Positions 30,051 to 40,912 of a DNA stretch of 64,000 nt are shown in pieces. Below the pieces are notes generated by a model. The model was not told the origin of the DNA. It made no database searches and saw only the letters and a list, made by a program, of their open reading frames with translations. Within the stretch, counting starts at the first letter, position 1. Each line of letters starts with the position of its first letter. The position numbers and the translations under genes are program-made. Source of the stretch: Mesostigma viride (taxonomy: Eukaryota > Streptophyta > Mesostigmatophyceae > Mesostigmatales > Mesostigmataceae); NCBI GenBank assembly GCA_009746045.1, contig RPFO01000034.1, positions 2,373,971 to 2,437,970 on the forward strand. Reading direction: 5' to 3'.

Positions 30051-31399
30051 ATGCTTCGTAACACGCGCGGGGGCGGCAGCGGGAGCGGGGCAGGAGCGGG
30101 GGATGGCGGGGGTGAGGCAAGGGCAGACACGGGAGGCCCCGCCAACGTCGTGCCAGAGGGACAGGCGATCCCAACGGCAGAGGGCGTCAATGGCAGGAGG
30201 GCTTCCAACCGGAAGAGGAAAGAGGTGGCACAAGGGGAGGAGCGTGCAGGGTGGCCAACCGACGGCGTGGTGCTGACGGGGGAGGGCCAGACTGATGCTG
30301 AACGGCAAGCACCTGGTAAGAGACCATGTGTGCCTCCGTCTGGTGTTCCTGCAGCTCATGTTCCTGCGCCATTAGCACCCGTAGGAGCTGCTGTCATTGG
30401 CAGTGACCCTCGTGCTTTGCCTGGAACTAGACCTCACATGAGTGCTGTGGCTGTGATGAATGGCCAGAAGCCTCTCAAGCCTCCTGTGGGACAGGAAGAG
30501 CTAGACAAGTGGTTGGAGGATATGGAGCTAGTTTCATGCTCTGTAGATCCCACTGTCAACCTTGTGCAGGTATTCCACACATCCACGACTAATAGGGATT
30601 CAAGTGAGAGGGTGAGGGACAAGGCTAGGCAGGCTGTCAGGACAAGCTGACTTGGTCTCAGTTCCTAGAGGGCCTACGTCAGGAGTTTTCTGATAAGGTA
30701 CTCAACCTCACTAATCACTATAAGCTCAGCTATGATACCTTTGAGATCAAGGGCACAATAGCTGAGGAGCTGCAGCGGCTCACACGCATCAGGGAGAAGG
30801 GGGCCAAGCATGGCTTCAATCTGACTGATAGAGCAGTGGCAGATTACTTCCTGGATCGCATGGGGCTGAGTGTGGATGGGAGAAATGCAGCTAGGATGTT
30901 TGCTGATCAGACAGATGGGACGTGGCCAGCCTTGCAAAAGGTTATTTTCAATATCCGTCCATCTGACAATGCTGCTTGCAAGGCAATCCAGGTGACTGGT
31001 GCCCCTTCAGCCTCCGCTCATCAGGTCCATGGTGACGCCCCTGGGCAGGGTGCTCAGGGAGAAACCAGACCTAGTAGGCGTCAGAGGGCTAACAGGCGCA
31101 GGCAGAATGGTAACCAGGGTGGCAAGGGCCAGCAGCAGGGATCCAAAGGCAAGGGTCAGCAGCAGGCTGGTGGTCACCAGGGTGGTCAGCAGAACAAGGG
31201 TGGCCAAGGGCAAGGCAAGAGCCAGGGCCAGGGCACCCAGGCCAGTCAGAGCAGCCAGAACCAGGGTGGCCTGAAGAAGGCTGCTGCTGGGAAGGATGAC
31301 AAGTGCTTTGGATGTGGCAGGACGGGTCATTGGCGACGTGACTGCCCAGACCAGGCCAAGTCTGCTGGAGCAGGCTCTGGCCAGGTGGGTAAGCCATGA
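30051..31399 (+). pseudogene. Copia C gag (ORF2) with zinc knuckle, one frameshift
   Basis: The start is the ATG at 30051. The N-terminus is Gly-rich and basic, followed by the Copia-type Gag domain (DKWLEDMEL, QFLEGLRQEFSDKVL, YDTFEIKGTI, YFLDRMGL). A Gln/Gly-rich linker of repeated QGGQ-type units leads to the CCHC knuckle CFGCGRTGHWRRDC at about residue 425. A single base missing at about 30641 compared with the other contig breaks the frame. The frame closes with TGA at 31397-31399, two codons before the pol ATG and in the same frame. Confidence 0.85.
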
Positions 31400-31405
31400 C
31401 TTGAG

Positions 31406-34400
31406 ATGTTGTCCCCTGTAAATAGTCAATCACCCCTAGTGGGACGAACAGTTGTACATAGTAATGGGGGTGTCCCTCTTGTGCAGCAGCAAGGGGTTGG
31501 GAATGATGAGGTGCTTCCACTCAATGATTGCAATAACGCTGCTGCAGCAGTGGAATTCCCTGTGCCTGTGGCAGGTGCAGGGTCTCCAGTTGTTGGGGTT
31601 GACTCTGGGAGTCAAGCCGCCAGACTGGAAGGACCTGCAGCTTCTGTGGGAACCGGGGCTGGCTCTGGGAGCCGAGCTACCTTGGAGGAGGTCCCTGGAG
31701 CAAGAGAACAGCAGGTGGGTCGTGCTATCCCAAGCACACAGTCTTTGTCACGTTCCTCTCTGTGCAGCCAGGCTGACAGGGGGTTGAGCTATGCTCAGGC
31801 TGGAAACACTCTACACCATATCTTTGGTCACTCTAAGCAGGCAGAGATGTTTGCTTGGAAGATTGGCAAGGAGCCTTTGCTAGAGGCCTGCAGTGCAGCT
31901 GCTCAGAATTGTGTCTGTCAGGAGAATGCTGTTCGCCTCCCACAGTCCCATGCCAGAGAACCTGCTAGAGAGCGGGGGGATATCCAGGTGGACATCCAAC
32001 ACATCAGGGGCATGTATCTGTTGGTGGGGGTGGATAGGTTTAGCAGATATAGGTTGCTGACCATTCTTCCTGGAATGCAGGAGCATCAGCTGTTGATGGG
32101 TCTCCAGTCTTTGTTGCCAGGCTTTGGGGTGTACACCAAGGTGCAAGCTGACTTGCAGTTTGACTGCTTGATCAAGCTGGCTGACCAGCTTCCTTGTAAG
32201 TTGGTAGTGGTCCCTAGGGAATGCCATGGGCAGCAGGGAGCTGTAGAGAGATCTATACGTGAAGTAAAAACAGTGGTGCTAGCAGCTAGGAGTGTGCCTG
32301 TTGTGGCATCAGCTCTAGAGAAAGCAGCTTGGTGTAAGGGGATTGAGGAGCAGCTTAACCACAGGGTAACCTATTACTATGATGGTGTGGCAGTCTCTCC
32401 CCTGGCATTGCAGTTTGGTATGCTATCACAGGACGTGGTGGCAGCCTGCCTGAAGAAGGCAGACAGGGTGTTTTCCAGATTGAGGCGTAAGGACAAGGGT
32501 TGGAAAATGCTGAGGCCCCAGGTGGGACTGAGGGTCAGGATGTGGAAGGAACCGTCATTACCAGGCAAGCGTGGCAAGTGGCAAGATGGGCAGGTAACCC
32601 ATGTTGAGGAAGCTAACCATTCTTGTCTGGTGGCTTTGGAGAGTAATCCCAAGCACGTGTACAGGCTATCCTGGGCTCACGTCAAGGAGAGAAGGCCAAC
32701 TGCAATCTGGCCTGAAGACGGCCCTGATCCTCCCTTGGAGGGAGATGAGCAGGATGAGAGCCAGGCAGCAGATGCTAACCCACCATGCTTGGATTATGGT
32801 CTGTCCTGGATGGATGAGGGTGAGCAGGAGTCTGCTGAGACGTCTGTCACAAGGCCAGAGGTGGCCAGGGCTGCACCACAGTCCAGGGGGCTGCTTATGG
32901 CGGACATCATTCGAGCTCTGCAGAACAGCAAGCGTGATCCCAAGGTATCTAAGCTCACGGGATGGGGGTCATGTGGGGCACCAGCACTAGAAGTGGATAC
33001 CAACTCACAGGTGTCCATTCTAAGGGTAGAGGATGCTGCAGGCTTGCAGTGGTCATCCCCTAGCTGCCTAGCTGTGTCTGATTTCTCTGGGAATGTGTCC
33101 ATGAAGATCTTGGGAGAAGTGAGTGTGCCTATCCTGGGGGTGCCCACCACGTTCAGTGTGGTTGAAGGGTATCAGGGGCCTGCCATTCTAGGTCAGAACT
33201 TCTTGTGCTTACCAGGGGTGAGGATATCCTCTGAGGAGCTAGCATTAGAAGGGCAGGGCCGCCTTCCCTTGCAGAGATATCGCTACTCCCAGGGTCTTAG
33301 TGTGGCTGTAAGGGCTGTGAGGGGTCTAGAGGCAGAGGGTCCTGATACAAAGGAGCCCATTGCTGGGGACCTGCTGATCCTCCCTACTACGTTTGACCCA
33401 CGTGAGTTGGGTGTGCAGAGGTACCAGATCCCAGGAACGAGTCCTGTACCTTGGCGCAAGCTAGTGGAGATGATGCAAAGCCCCAAGATGGCTAAGGCAT
33501 GGACTCTTGGCTTTGTTGCTTCTGGGCATGAGTGGATAGTTGCCAACTGTGCAGAGCCTGTGGATGTCCTCCCTGAGGATCACCAGCTGCTCAGATTGAT
33601 GTTTGTCCTCAAGCTCAAGGAGGTAGATGGCGTGCAGGTGCCACATGTTAGACCAGTTGTGACTGAGTACCATGGCACTGGACAGTTAGCAGATGAGGAG
33701 CTTTACACACCAGGGATGCTGCATGATACATGGAGGATTTTGTTGTGCATTTATTTGTCTTTTCTGCAGAAGGGGATACCCTATAGCTCTGTGTTGGTAG
33801 ATTTCAAGAGGGCTTTTCTTAAGGGTGATCAGCAGGAAGCACAGGATACTTGGCGCACAATACCCCCTTTCTTTGTTAAGGTGCCTGCAGTGTGGAGGGC
33901 AGAGCTGAAGACGAGGTATTTGAGGATTCTCAAAGGCGTGGAAGGCCTTAGATCGAGTCCCATCATCTGGAGGAAGAGCTTGGAGAAGTACCTCAGGTCT
34001 GTCTGTGGTCTCTCAGTCTCTCCAGTTGATCCTTGTCTGTTTCAGGGTAGCTATGAGGGGCTGCCAGCGTTTGCCTCCCTGCATGGTGATGATCTGCATC
34101 TCCTGGGCCATCCCACTTGGCAAGAGTTGACTCTGGCCAGGATCCAGAAACGGTTTGAACTGGGTAAGATCCAGTACATGGTTGAGAATGAGCCCATGGT
34201 GTTTTGTGGAATGCAGGCGACCTTGGTCCATCAGCAGGGTACATGGTCCATCCAGCTGGAGGGTGGTAAGGATTATCCTCAGCAGATCATAGATGCCTTG
34301 CAGGAGCCCATCACCCAGGCCAGATGTGCAACAATACGAGGTATGTTGGCATGGCTGGCCAGCATTTGTGCTCCTGACCTGTTGGTACTGAGTCGGTTGA

Positions 34401-34913
34401 CCGATTCCCAACTGGTTGAGGTGGGTGCTGAGAGAGTGGTAGAGGCTGTTCGCATGTCTCCCCCTCTCATGCTGGGTCCTTTGGATTTGTACAGGCCTTT
34501 TGACATGATGCTCTATGTGGACAGTTCTATGGATAGTAGGAAGGTCACAGAGGTCAGGGGCCGTGCAGCAGCATTAATATCCCTGGTGCAGGAACAGTCC
34601 TCTCTGGTCTGCTGGTACAGTCGGTTGCAAACAGGGTAACTCCCAGCAGTGACATTGCTGAGTGCAGGGCAATCTGTGAAGGGCTTCATACTGCTCTTTA
34701 CTTGAGGGAGCTATTTTACCAGCTATGTCAAGTGGCTTCCTGTCGGTTGCAGATGCACACACTGGTAAGAACTGACAGCATGGGCATGGTGCAGTTTGTG
34801 CACAGGCAGCTGGCCAGGAGCAGGGACCTTGATTATTTGTTGCTCAAGGAAATGTCTTGCTTAGCTAACATTGAACATGTGGCTGGCGTGGACAACCCTG
34901 CAGATGCTCTCAC
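31406..34913 (+). pseudogene. Copia C pol, first contig copy (broken and cut by gap)
   Basis: It is identical in layout to 47703-51290: integrase, aspartic protease-like segment, RT and RNase H. A missing base at about 34625 (TTGCAAACAGG versus TTGCAGAACAGG) ends the long frame at 34639, and the RNase H end resumes in another frame until the gap. The other contig has the intact version. Confidence 0.85.
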
Positions 34914-35037
34914 NNNNNNNNNNNNNNNNNNNNNNNNNNNNNNNNNNNNNNNNNNNNNNNNNNNNNNNNNNNNNNNNNNNNNNNNNNNNNNNNNNNNNNN
35001 NNNNNNNNNNNNNNNNNNNNNNNNNNNNNNNNNNNNN
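34914..35037. other. Assembly gap (124 N)
   Basis: A run of N separates two contigs. The sequence just left of it matches 51211 and the sequence just right of it matches 18732, so no missing sequence is needed to explain the join. Confidence 0.98.
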
Positions 35038-35038
35038 C

Positions 35039-35610
35039 CGTCTACTGACCGCAAGCAACGCTGTGAGCGCTGCTTCGGACGTCGCCATGTCCGGGATGAC
35101 TGCCGAGTTCGCCCGGACCTGGAGCTCGAGGACAACCTTTGCCGCAAGTGCCACGACGTTCTGCGTGGTCACAGCGTGGAGGCGTGCAAGGCCAAGCGCA
35201 TCGTCGTCCACGGCACACGCGAGGAGTGGGCAGAGCGACGGGCAGCACGAAAGTCAGGTGAGAGCACGCTCGATACCCCTTCTTTTGCTCAATGCGTCAC
35301 GCTGAACCGGGCCGTCGTAGAGCCTGACGTCGTTCCTAAAAGCAACGTGACTGCATCCTCTGTCTCCTTCCGTGATGTGCTCACGCAATCCGTTGATGCT
35401 GCTCTGGCTCTGTCGCGCCAGGATCACGTGCTTCCTGAGCACGGGTCTACAACTACAAAAACCCAAGGTGACCCCAGGGGTGGGCACCTGGGACACATGG
35501 ATCCACGGGAAAATCATCACAAGTGGCCAGGGTGTGACAGTAGCCAGCATATCATCACAATCCCGTGGGGTGCATGGACACGTGTACAATACATCCATTA
35601 TTATTCATAA
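35039..35610 (+). CDS. Gag-like protein of element N, C-terminal part (second contig copy)
   Basis: It begins at the contig edge, so the N-terminal 317 residues are missing here. Both zinc knuckles (CERCFGRRHVRDDC and CRKCHDVLRGH) are present. The last residues differ from the first copy because of one G fewer in the run at about 35566. Confidence 0.7.
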
Positions 35611-35729
35611 TAAAATCCAATTACACATTGTGATGCCATGAAATGACTCAATAATGCAAACAGTGTCCATTGCTTTATTCATTTATTCAAAAACAGCTGT
35701 CCTTCATGAACTGTCAAGCCACCAAATGT

Positions 35730-36728
35730 CTACGTCTTCTTCTGGGCGGCCTGGGCGGCCATGCTCTCTGCGATTTGAGCGGGTGTGAACCCCATAGTCG
35801 CCATGTGGTTCAGCATCCTTTGCAGGGTGTCTAGTCCAGCAGCAACTTGAGCGTCACTAGGGACAGGCTTGCTCCCTGAACCCTGCCCAGCTGCTGGCTT
35901 CTCCTGCCCAGCTGCTGGCTTCTCCCCAGGAGTGACAGGTGCAGGCTTCTCCTCCTCGCTGGCGGGTGCAGGCTTGTTTCCAGCACTGGGTGCAGGCTTC
36001 TCCTCAGCACCGGCTGCAGTCTTCTGGGAAGGGACGGGGGTCTTCTTGATGGCGAATGACCTGTCTGCCGGGCTCGGCGTGATCTTTGTTAGCTTTACGC
36101 GTCGTCCCACCGGTGGCGACTTCCTTGCCCTCTTGGAGGAGGGAGTGGATCCCTCCTCCTTCTTTACCACAACCTCCCACTGCATGGGCGGGGGGTCGTT
36201 GGTTCCGGTAACGTCGACCTCCTGCGCTGCGAGGATTTCCTCCTGCTGCATGCGTTCAGTCCACGCATCTCTCGCCATCTTGGCTGTGACACGATTCCCT
36301 GGAGCCACGTTCGCCGTCCCCCTAAAGTTCTTGAGAAAGTCACGCATACGTGCGTCGTACTGGCTGTCAATCTTTGACAATGGCAACCATGCAAGCGTGA
36401 GGTCAGAAAACCTCGTCCTCACGTGCATGACCCCGCCTTCCAGCTTAACGCTGTCAAATTTGTACACCTTTCCGTCGTCGTTGTATGCTGGCTCCTCCTC
36501 CTCCTCGTCTTCCTCATCTGATGACGAGGAGGAGGAGACAATGTCGGCATTTGCCGGCCCCCCCTGGATGGCCTTGCCCCTAGAGTTACGCTTTGAAATG
36601 TCGTCGACTGTCTCTTGGAGTATATCTCCTACAGCGTGAAATAAAGCGGCGATTGGCAGCCGCTTCGCCTGCCTCACGTTGTCCTTCATAATATCGCTAT
36701 CCTTCATCATACCTGGGCTATCGTTCAT
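35730..36728 (-). CDS. Acidic protein, second contig copy
   Basis: The protein is identical to that at 19424-20422 (332 aa). It has the same flanks, poly(A) signals and inverted repeat (36913-36964). It should not be counted as a paralogue until the contig overlap is resolved. Confidence 0.6.
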   Translation of the reverse strand: MNDSPGMMKDSDIMKDNVRQAKRLPIAALFHAVGDILQETVDDISKRNSRGKAIQGGPANADIVSSSSSSDEEDEEEEEPAYNDDGKVYKFDSVKLEGGVMHVRTRFSDLTLAWLPLSKIDSQYDARMRDFLKNFRGTANVAPGNRVTAKMARDAWTERMQQEEILAAQEVDVTGTNDPPPMQWEVVVKKEEGSTPSSKRARKSPPVGRRVKLTKITPSPADRSFAIKKTPVPSQKTAAGAEEKPAPSAGNKPAPASEEEKPAPVTPGEKPAAGQEKPAAGQGSGSKPVPSDAQVAAGLDTLQRMLNHMATMGFTPAQIAESMAAQAAQKKT

Positions 36729-37274
36729 TGTGTCACTTCTCTTCTCGTTGCTTGATCAATTAATTCATTGCACGCATGCACGCCGCCTTTGATTCATTTT
36801 GTATATGTTTACCACCCCCAAAATTCGATAATTTGCCAAGTGGGCCGCCAGCCACCCCCTTACAATTCGTTCCAAGTTCAGAATGTACATTATATACGAT
36901 TCTGATGCGTGATACTGCATTCGTACGGTGCAAGTACCATATTCTGGCGTCGTACGATGCAGTATAGGCGCGGCTCTGAATTCGGTGGTCCCGGACTTGA
37001 GAAAATTGCCTAAGTCCCAAACACTAAGGCGTATGGGCCTGCTACCTAAGTGCACAGGCCAAAGTACTTGTCCAAATTGTAATTAAATTATATATCCATG
37101 CAAGGCTTGATAAGCACATTGTTCGTGAATGTTTGCATGCAAGAAACTTTTATTATTTCAATAAAATCATGAGTAAATATATGAAAATGCACAAGGTCCC
37201 ACGGGACTTGTCCTATACTGACTACCATGCGTGCTAGTGTACATCACAAATGACAAAGTCCTAGGGACTTGTCT

Positions 37275-38435
37275 CTAGTCCCCCTTCATGGAGCAGGGCC
37301 TCATGGAGGGGTTGGAGCCAGACGGGCCAGCTCGAAAACGCTGGGAGGGGTTGGCACCACGGAAGACCTTCTCCTTCTTCACGACTGGCTCCTCAGAGGT
37401 GGGGGGGAGTCAGCAGGGCGCTTTCCCTTGAGGAAGTCGCTCTTGGGGACCTCCACAACGTCGTCATCGTCATCCTCCACCTCGATGACCTTGGGGGCCA
37501 TCTTGGAAGGCGTGGTCTTCATCCTCCTGCAGGTGTTGCCCCTGAGGAACTTGGGCTCCTCCTCCTCCTCCTCATCCTCCTCCTCCTTGACCACAGCCTC
37601 CTGGGGCTGCTGCTCCTCCTCCTGCTCCTGCTGCTCCTCCTCCTCCTCCTCCTCGGGATCCCGCTTGAACTGGTACCACGGGTCCTCCGCGTCGTCCAAC
37701 GGCTCCTCGTCGTCCTCGTCCTTCTCAGACTCGAGGGCCCCCTCCTCAGCGTCAGACTCGTCCTGGATTTCCTGGAGGCGCCTGCGTGCCTCCTCCTGGA
37801 TCGCCTTCCTCCTCTCGTCCCTGTCCGCCTTCCTCACTTGCCACTTGAGTGGCATGTTGTAGCGAGGGTCGGACTCGCAGGGGTCCACGGGCCTGGGGAT
37901 GTTCGGAGCAGTGAAGACGTTCTCCTCCTTGGAGAAGAAGCAATTGACGCAGAGCTCGCGCTTCCAGTTGGCGTTGGGGAAGAAAGCCCACGGAGCGGTC
38001 TCATCCCCGCACTCTGGGCACTCGGGGGGGAAAATCGGCTTGTGGTCGATCTCGTTGTTCTGCAAAGTGGGGCGGGCAGCACAAAAAATGACAAGGGGCA
38101 GTGCGTCTTGTTAGAATCCACAGGAGGAGTGCAAAAATGCAGCCAAAGTCAGCAAAAAAACGCAAGGAAAGGAAGTTTACCTCGAGCTTGTGCTCGCAGA
38201 GGATGCATTCCGTGTGGTAGCCACCGATATCCTCGGGGACCTTGCGAAACTTGTCAATGGGGAGCAAGGTATCGCAACAAATGCAAATGGACAGCACTTC
38301 TGCGACTGGCTTGTTTTCCTTGTTCCTTTTTGCGAGAGCTGCGTCAAAAGCGTCGTGGAGCTTGTCTGTCATATCGTGGACTTTGACTCCATTGCCTGGG
38401 TAAGCACGGACTGGGAAACGCTTAGTGCGGGCCAT
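37275..38435 (-). pseudogene. CxxC zinc protein, second contig copy, frameshifted at a G-run
   Basis: Exons 38181-38435 and 37275-38059 with the same 121-bp intron. One G is lost in the run at about 37400 (seven versus eight), which moves the last residues out of frame and stops at 37379. The upstream protein is identical to the first copy. The difference is typical of a homopolymer error. Confidence 0.75.
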
Positions 38436-39166
38436 TGTGTTTTGGTGCTAAGGGGTTGGTTTTGCTGAGAGCTTTTTGGCTATGGCGGTTTGGCTTGCAG
38501 AATGCCCTTGGATGCAAAGGGGGAAGTGTTTTATACCTTCCCCGTGGATGACGCATGGGACTTGTGAAAAATCCTGTGGTCGCCGCTGTGACAGGCTGGT
38601 AACGGCAAAACGGCCGTGGAAATCCACGCGGTGAAGGCCGCGGGCCGCGTGAATCCACGGGAAATCTGATACGAAACCGCCTTTCACGCGGCACGCCACG
38701 CTGGACTGGCATGTAACCGCCGTTTCCCGCGGCACTCCACGCTGGACAAGTTCAGAAAACGCCGTTTCCCGCGGCACGCCACGCTGGACTGGCATGTAAC
38801 CGCCGTTTCCCGCGGCACGCCACGCTGGACCGGTACGTAACGGCCGTTTCCCGCGGCACGCCACGCTAAAATCGTGAAGTAACCGCCACGCCAACTTGTC
38901 AGTCCCGAGCCGCGGCACGAGAAAACGGAGATCCCGAGATCTTCCAGCGGATTTTTTGGCGTGATTCCTTGTACGGCGTGCTGTCTCACGGGAAATCTCC
39001 TGCAAAACGCCTGTTCAGGCCAATCGCACGGTCACAAATCGCCCAAAAACTTTGAGGCGGAGAAGGGTCTTCGAAGTGTATATGTGCCCAACCACCACGC
39101 CTCCACGAGCACTCACCACTACACACCGCCATAGCCAAGAAAGCTCACTACATCTCTCAGAACACG
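38436..39166. promoter_or_regulatory. Divergent promoter region, second contig copy
   Basis: Same as 22131-22862, with the five 41-bp units starting at 38688. Small differences from the first copy are one base fewer in a run of A and two substitutions near 38650-38680. Confidence 0.5.
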
Positions 39167-40384
39167 ATGCCTAGGACTGGATTCGCTTCTAACTCTCATG
39201 GTAGCCAGGGCGTGAGGGGGGGAATGAGGCCTGTGCCTCGCCCACTTCCAAGGGAAGGAACTCGCGACAGGCCATACGACGCTGAGCAGGAGCAAGAGAC
39301 GGGTAATGTTCCTTTTCCTGTCCTTTTCCGCCCTTTCCCGTGGAGAGCTGTCGTTTGCAAGTGGTTTTGCCCCCAAAAGCTCACTCCTCGTGTGGTTTTC
39401 CGTGGCTTATAAATTTGTTTTTTTTTCAATGCTTGCGTTTTTTTTTTTTGCTTTTTTGTTTTGCTTGCAGAAGAAAGCCGTGACGCCAAACGGCTGAAGG
39501 AGATGCCTATGAGGCAGAAGGTCTCCACTCCCGCCGGCATCCGCGAACGCTCTTGGCAGGAGAAATACGAAGGGCTGTCCTGCAACGTCAAAAACGCAGT
39601 CGTTATCAAGTTGCCGCAGTGCCCCTTCTGCCTGGCCCCCAGCAAGACGGGGAAGTACGCGAGGCTCGTCGCCCTCATCGACCATCCCCACATCCACGAG
39701 TGCAACTGCGTGATGTGCCCCGAGTGCGTGGAGAAGATGAAGGCGTTCCATCTCACCAAGCCGAACGGCAAGACCACCAACATGAAGTGCCCCATGTGCA
39801 GCTGCGAAGTCCTCACGCACTACCACAAGTTCTACCAGATGGACCACGCCCTCAACGAGCTGGTGGCCTCCCTCCCCTACGGCTTCTGCGACTACGGCTG
39901 CGGAATGTTCCTTCACAGGGAGGACGTCGACGAGCACTTCGCCACCTGCGAGAAGAACCGCTTCGAGTGCGGTTTCTCCGTCGATATCAAGAGGCAGGAC
40001 GGCTCCAAGTCCAAGACCGGCTGTTCTTACACTGGCAGGAAGGCGGACGTGGAGGCTCACATGAAGAGGTGCGCCTACTACCACGAGGCCTGCGCTGTGC
40101 TGGAGCTGAAGGAGAAGGCCAAGCAGGCAGATGCTGTGAAGGAGCGCCTGATGAAGGAAGGCCACGGCGCCAGGGAGGACTTGAGGATGCTCCTCGGCTT
40201 TACGGCTGAGGAGATGGACAATGTAATGGAGCGGCTGGTGGTGAAGGAGTTGGACCGCGTGGGGCAGCTCCCGTGTGCCAGCTCGCTGCCTGATGGAGGC
40301 CAGGCGTTCCCAACAGATAGCGAGATACAAAACGCCTCATTCCCAGTCCTTGAGGTGTCACAGGGCCCCAGTCTGCAAGGATAG
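39167..40384 (+). CDS. RING/TRAF-finger protein, second contig copy
   Basis: Exons 39167-39302 and 39471-40384. Sequence, intron and predicted protein are identical to 22863-24080. It is followed by the same two minisatellites. Confidence 0.8.
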
Positions 40385-40794
40385 TGTAGGTGCAGGATGC
40401 CAGCATAAGATGTGGGTGTTTTCAGCACTAGGCTGTTGGAGATAGGATGCCAGCATAGGATGTAGATGTTTGCCAGAATTAGGCCAGTAGATATGCGAAT
40501 GCCAGCATAACACAACGATGTTTTTTAATGACTTGGAAAAGATGTGAATGTTCTGGCCCAAACGTAAAAAATATCTAAGTGCCATAGTATATTTTAGTAT
40601 CTGTAGTTAGGAACAGGCCACGTGGCAGCCACAAAGCCCGAGGGTAGCCAGCCGAATCTGTAGTACGAGAACCGACGGTTACGGAACGGACGGGTACGGA
40701 CGAGTACGGACGGGTACGGACGGGTACGGCCAGTACGGAACGGACGCGGCACGCGGAATCCCGTGGACCACCGCGGGGCCCCCGTGGGTCCCGG

Positions 40795-40860
40795 CGGTTT
40801 TTAGGTTCCAGGGTTAGTATTACGGGCGCCCGTAATACTAACCCTGGAACCTAAAAACCG
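40795..40860. repeat. Perfect 66-bp palindrome, second contig copy
   Basis: Identical to 24491-24556, with the same position 52 bases past the end of capsid gene 1. Confidence 0.9.
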
Positions 40861-40912
40861 TGAAGTCCACTGCTATGGGACGATCCGAATGGACCGAACA
40901 GTGGATGCTTGC

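Larger units (their letters stand above)
18732..34913 (+). repeat. Contig-end overlap, first copy of the 16.2 kb segment
   Basis: It matches 35039-51211 in the same orientation with a shift of 16,297-16,307 bases. Differences are scattered substitutions and single-base indels, apart from a divergent tract in the Copia gag. The first copy ends exactly at the N gap and the second begins exactly after it. Confidence 0.95.
28184..34913 (+). mobile_element. Copia element C, first contig copy, cut by gap
   Basis: LTR, ORF1, ORF2 (gag) and most of pol are present; the sequence stops at the N gap inside RNase H. It is inserted in capsid gene 2. It is the same insertion as at 44490-52876: both have the same left flank and the same GCTCC. 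Confidence 0.92.
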
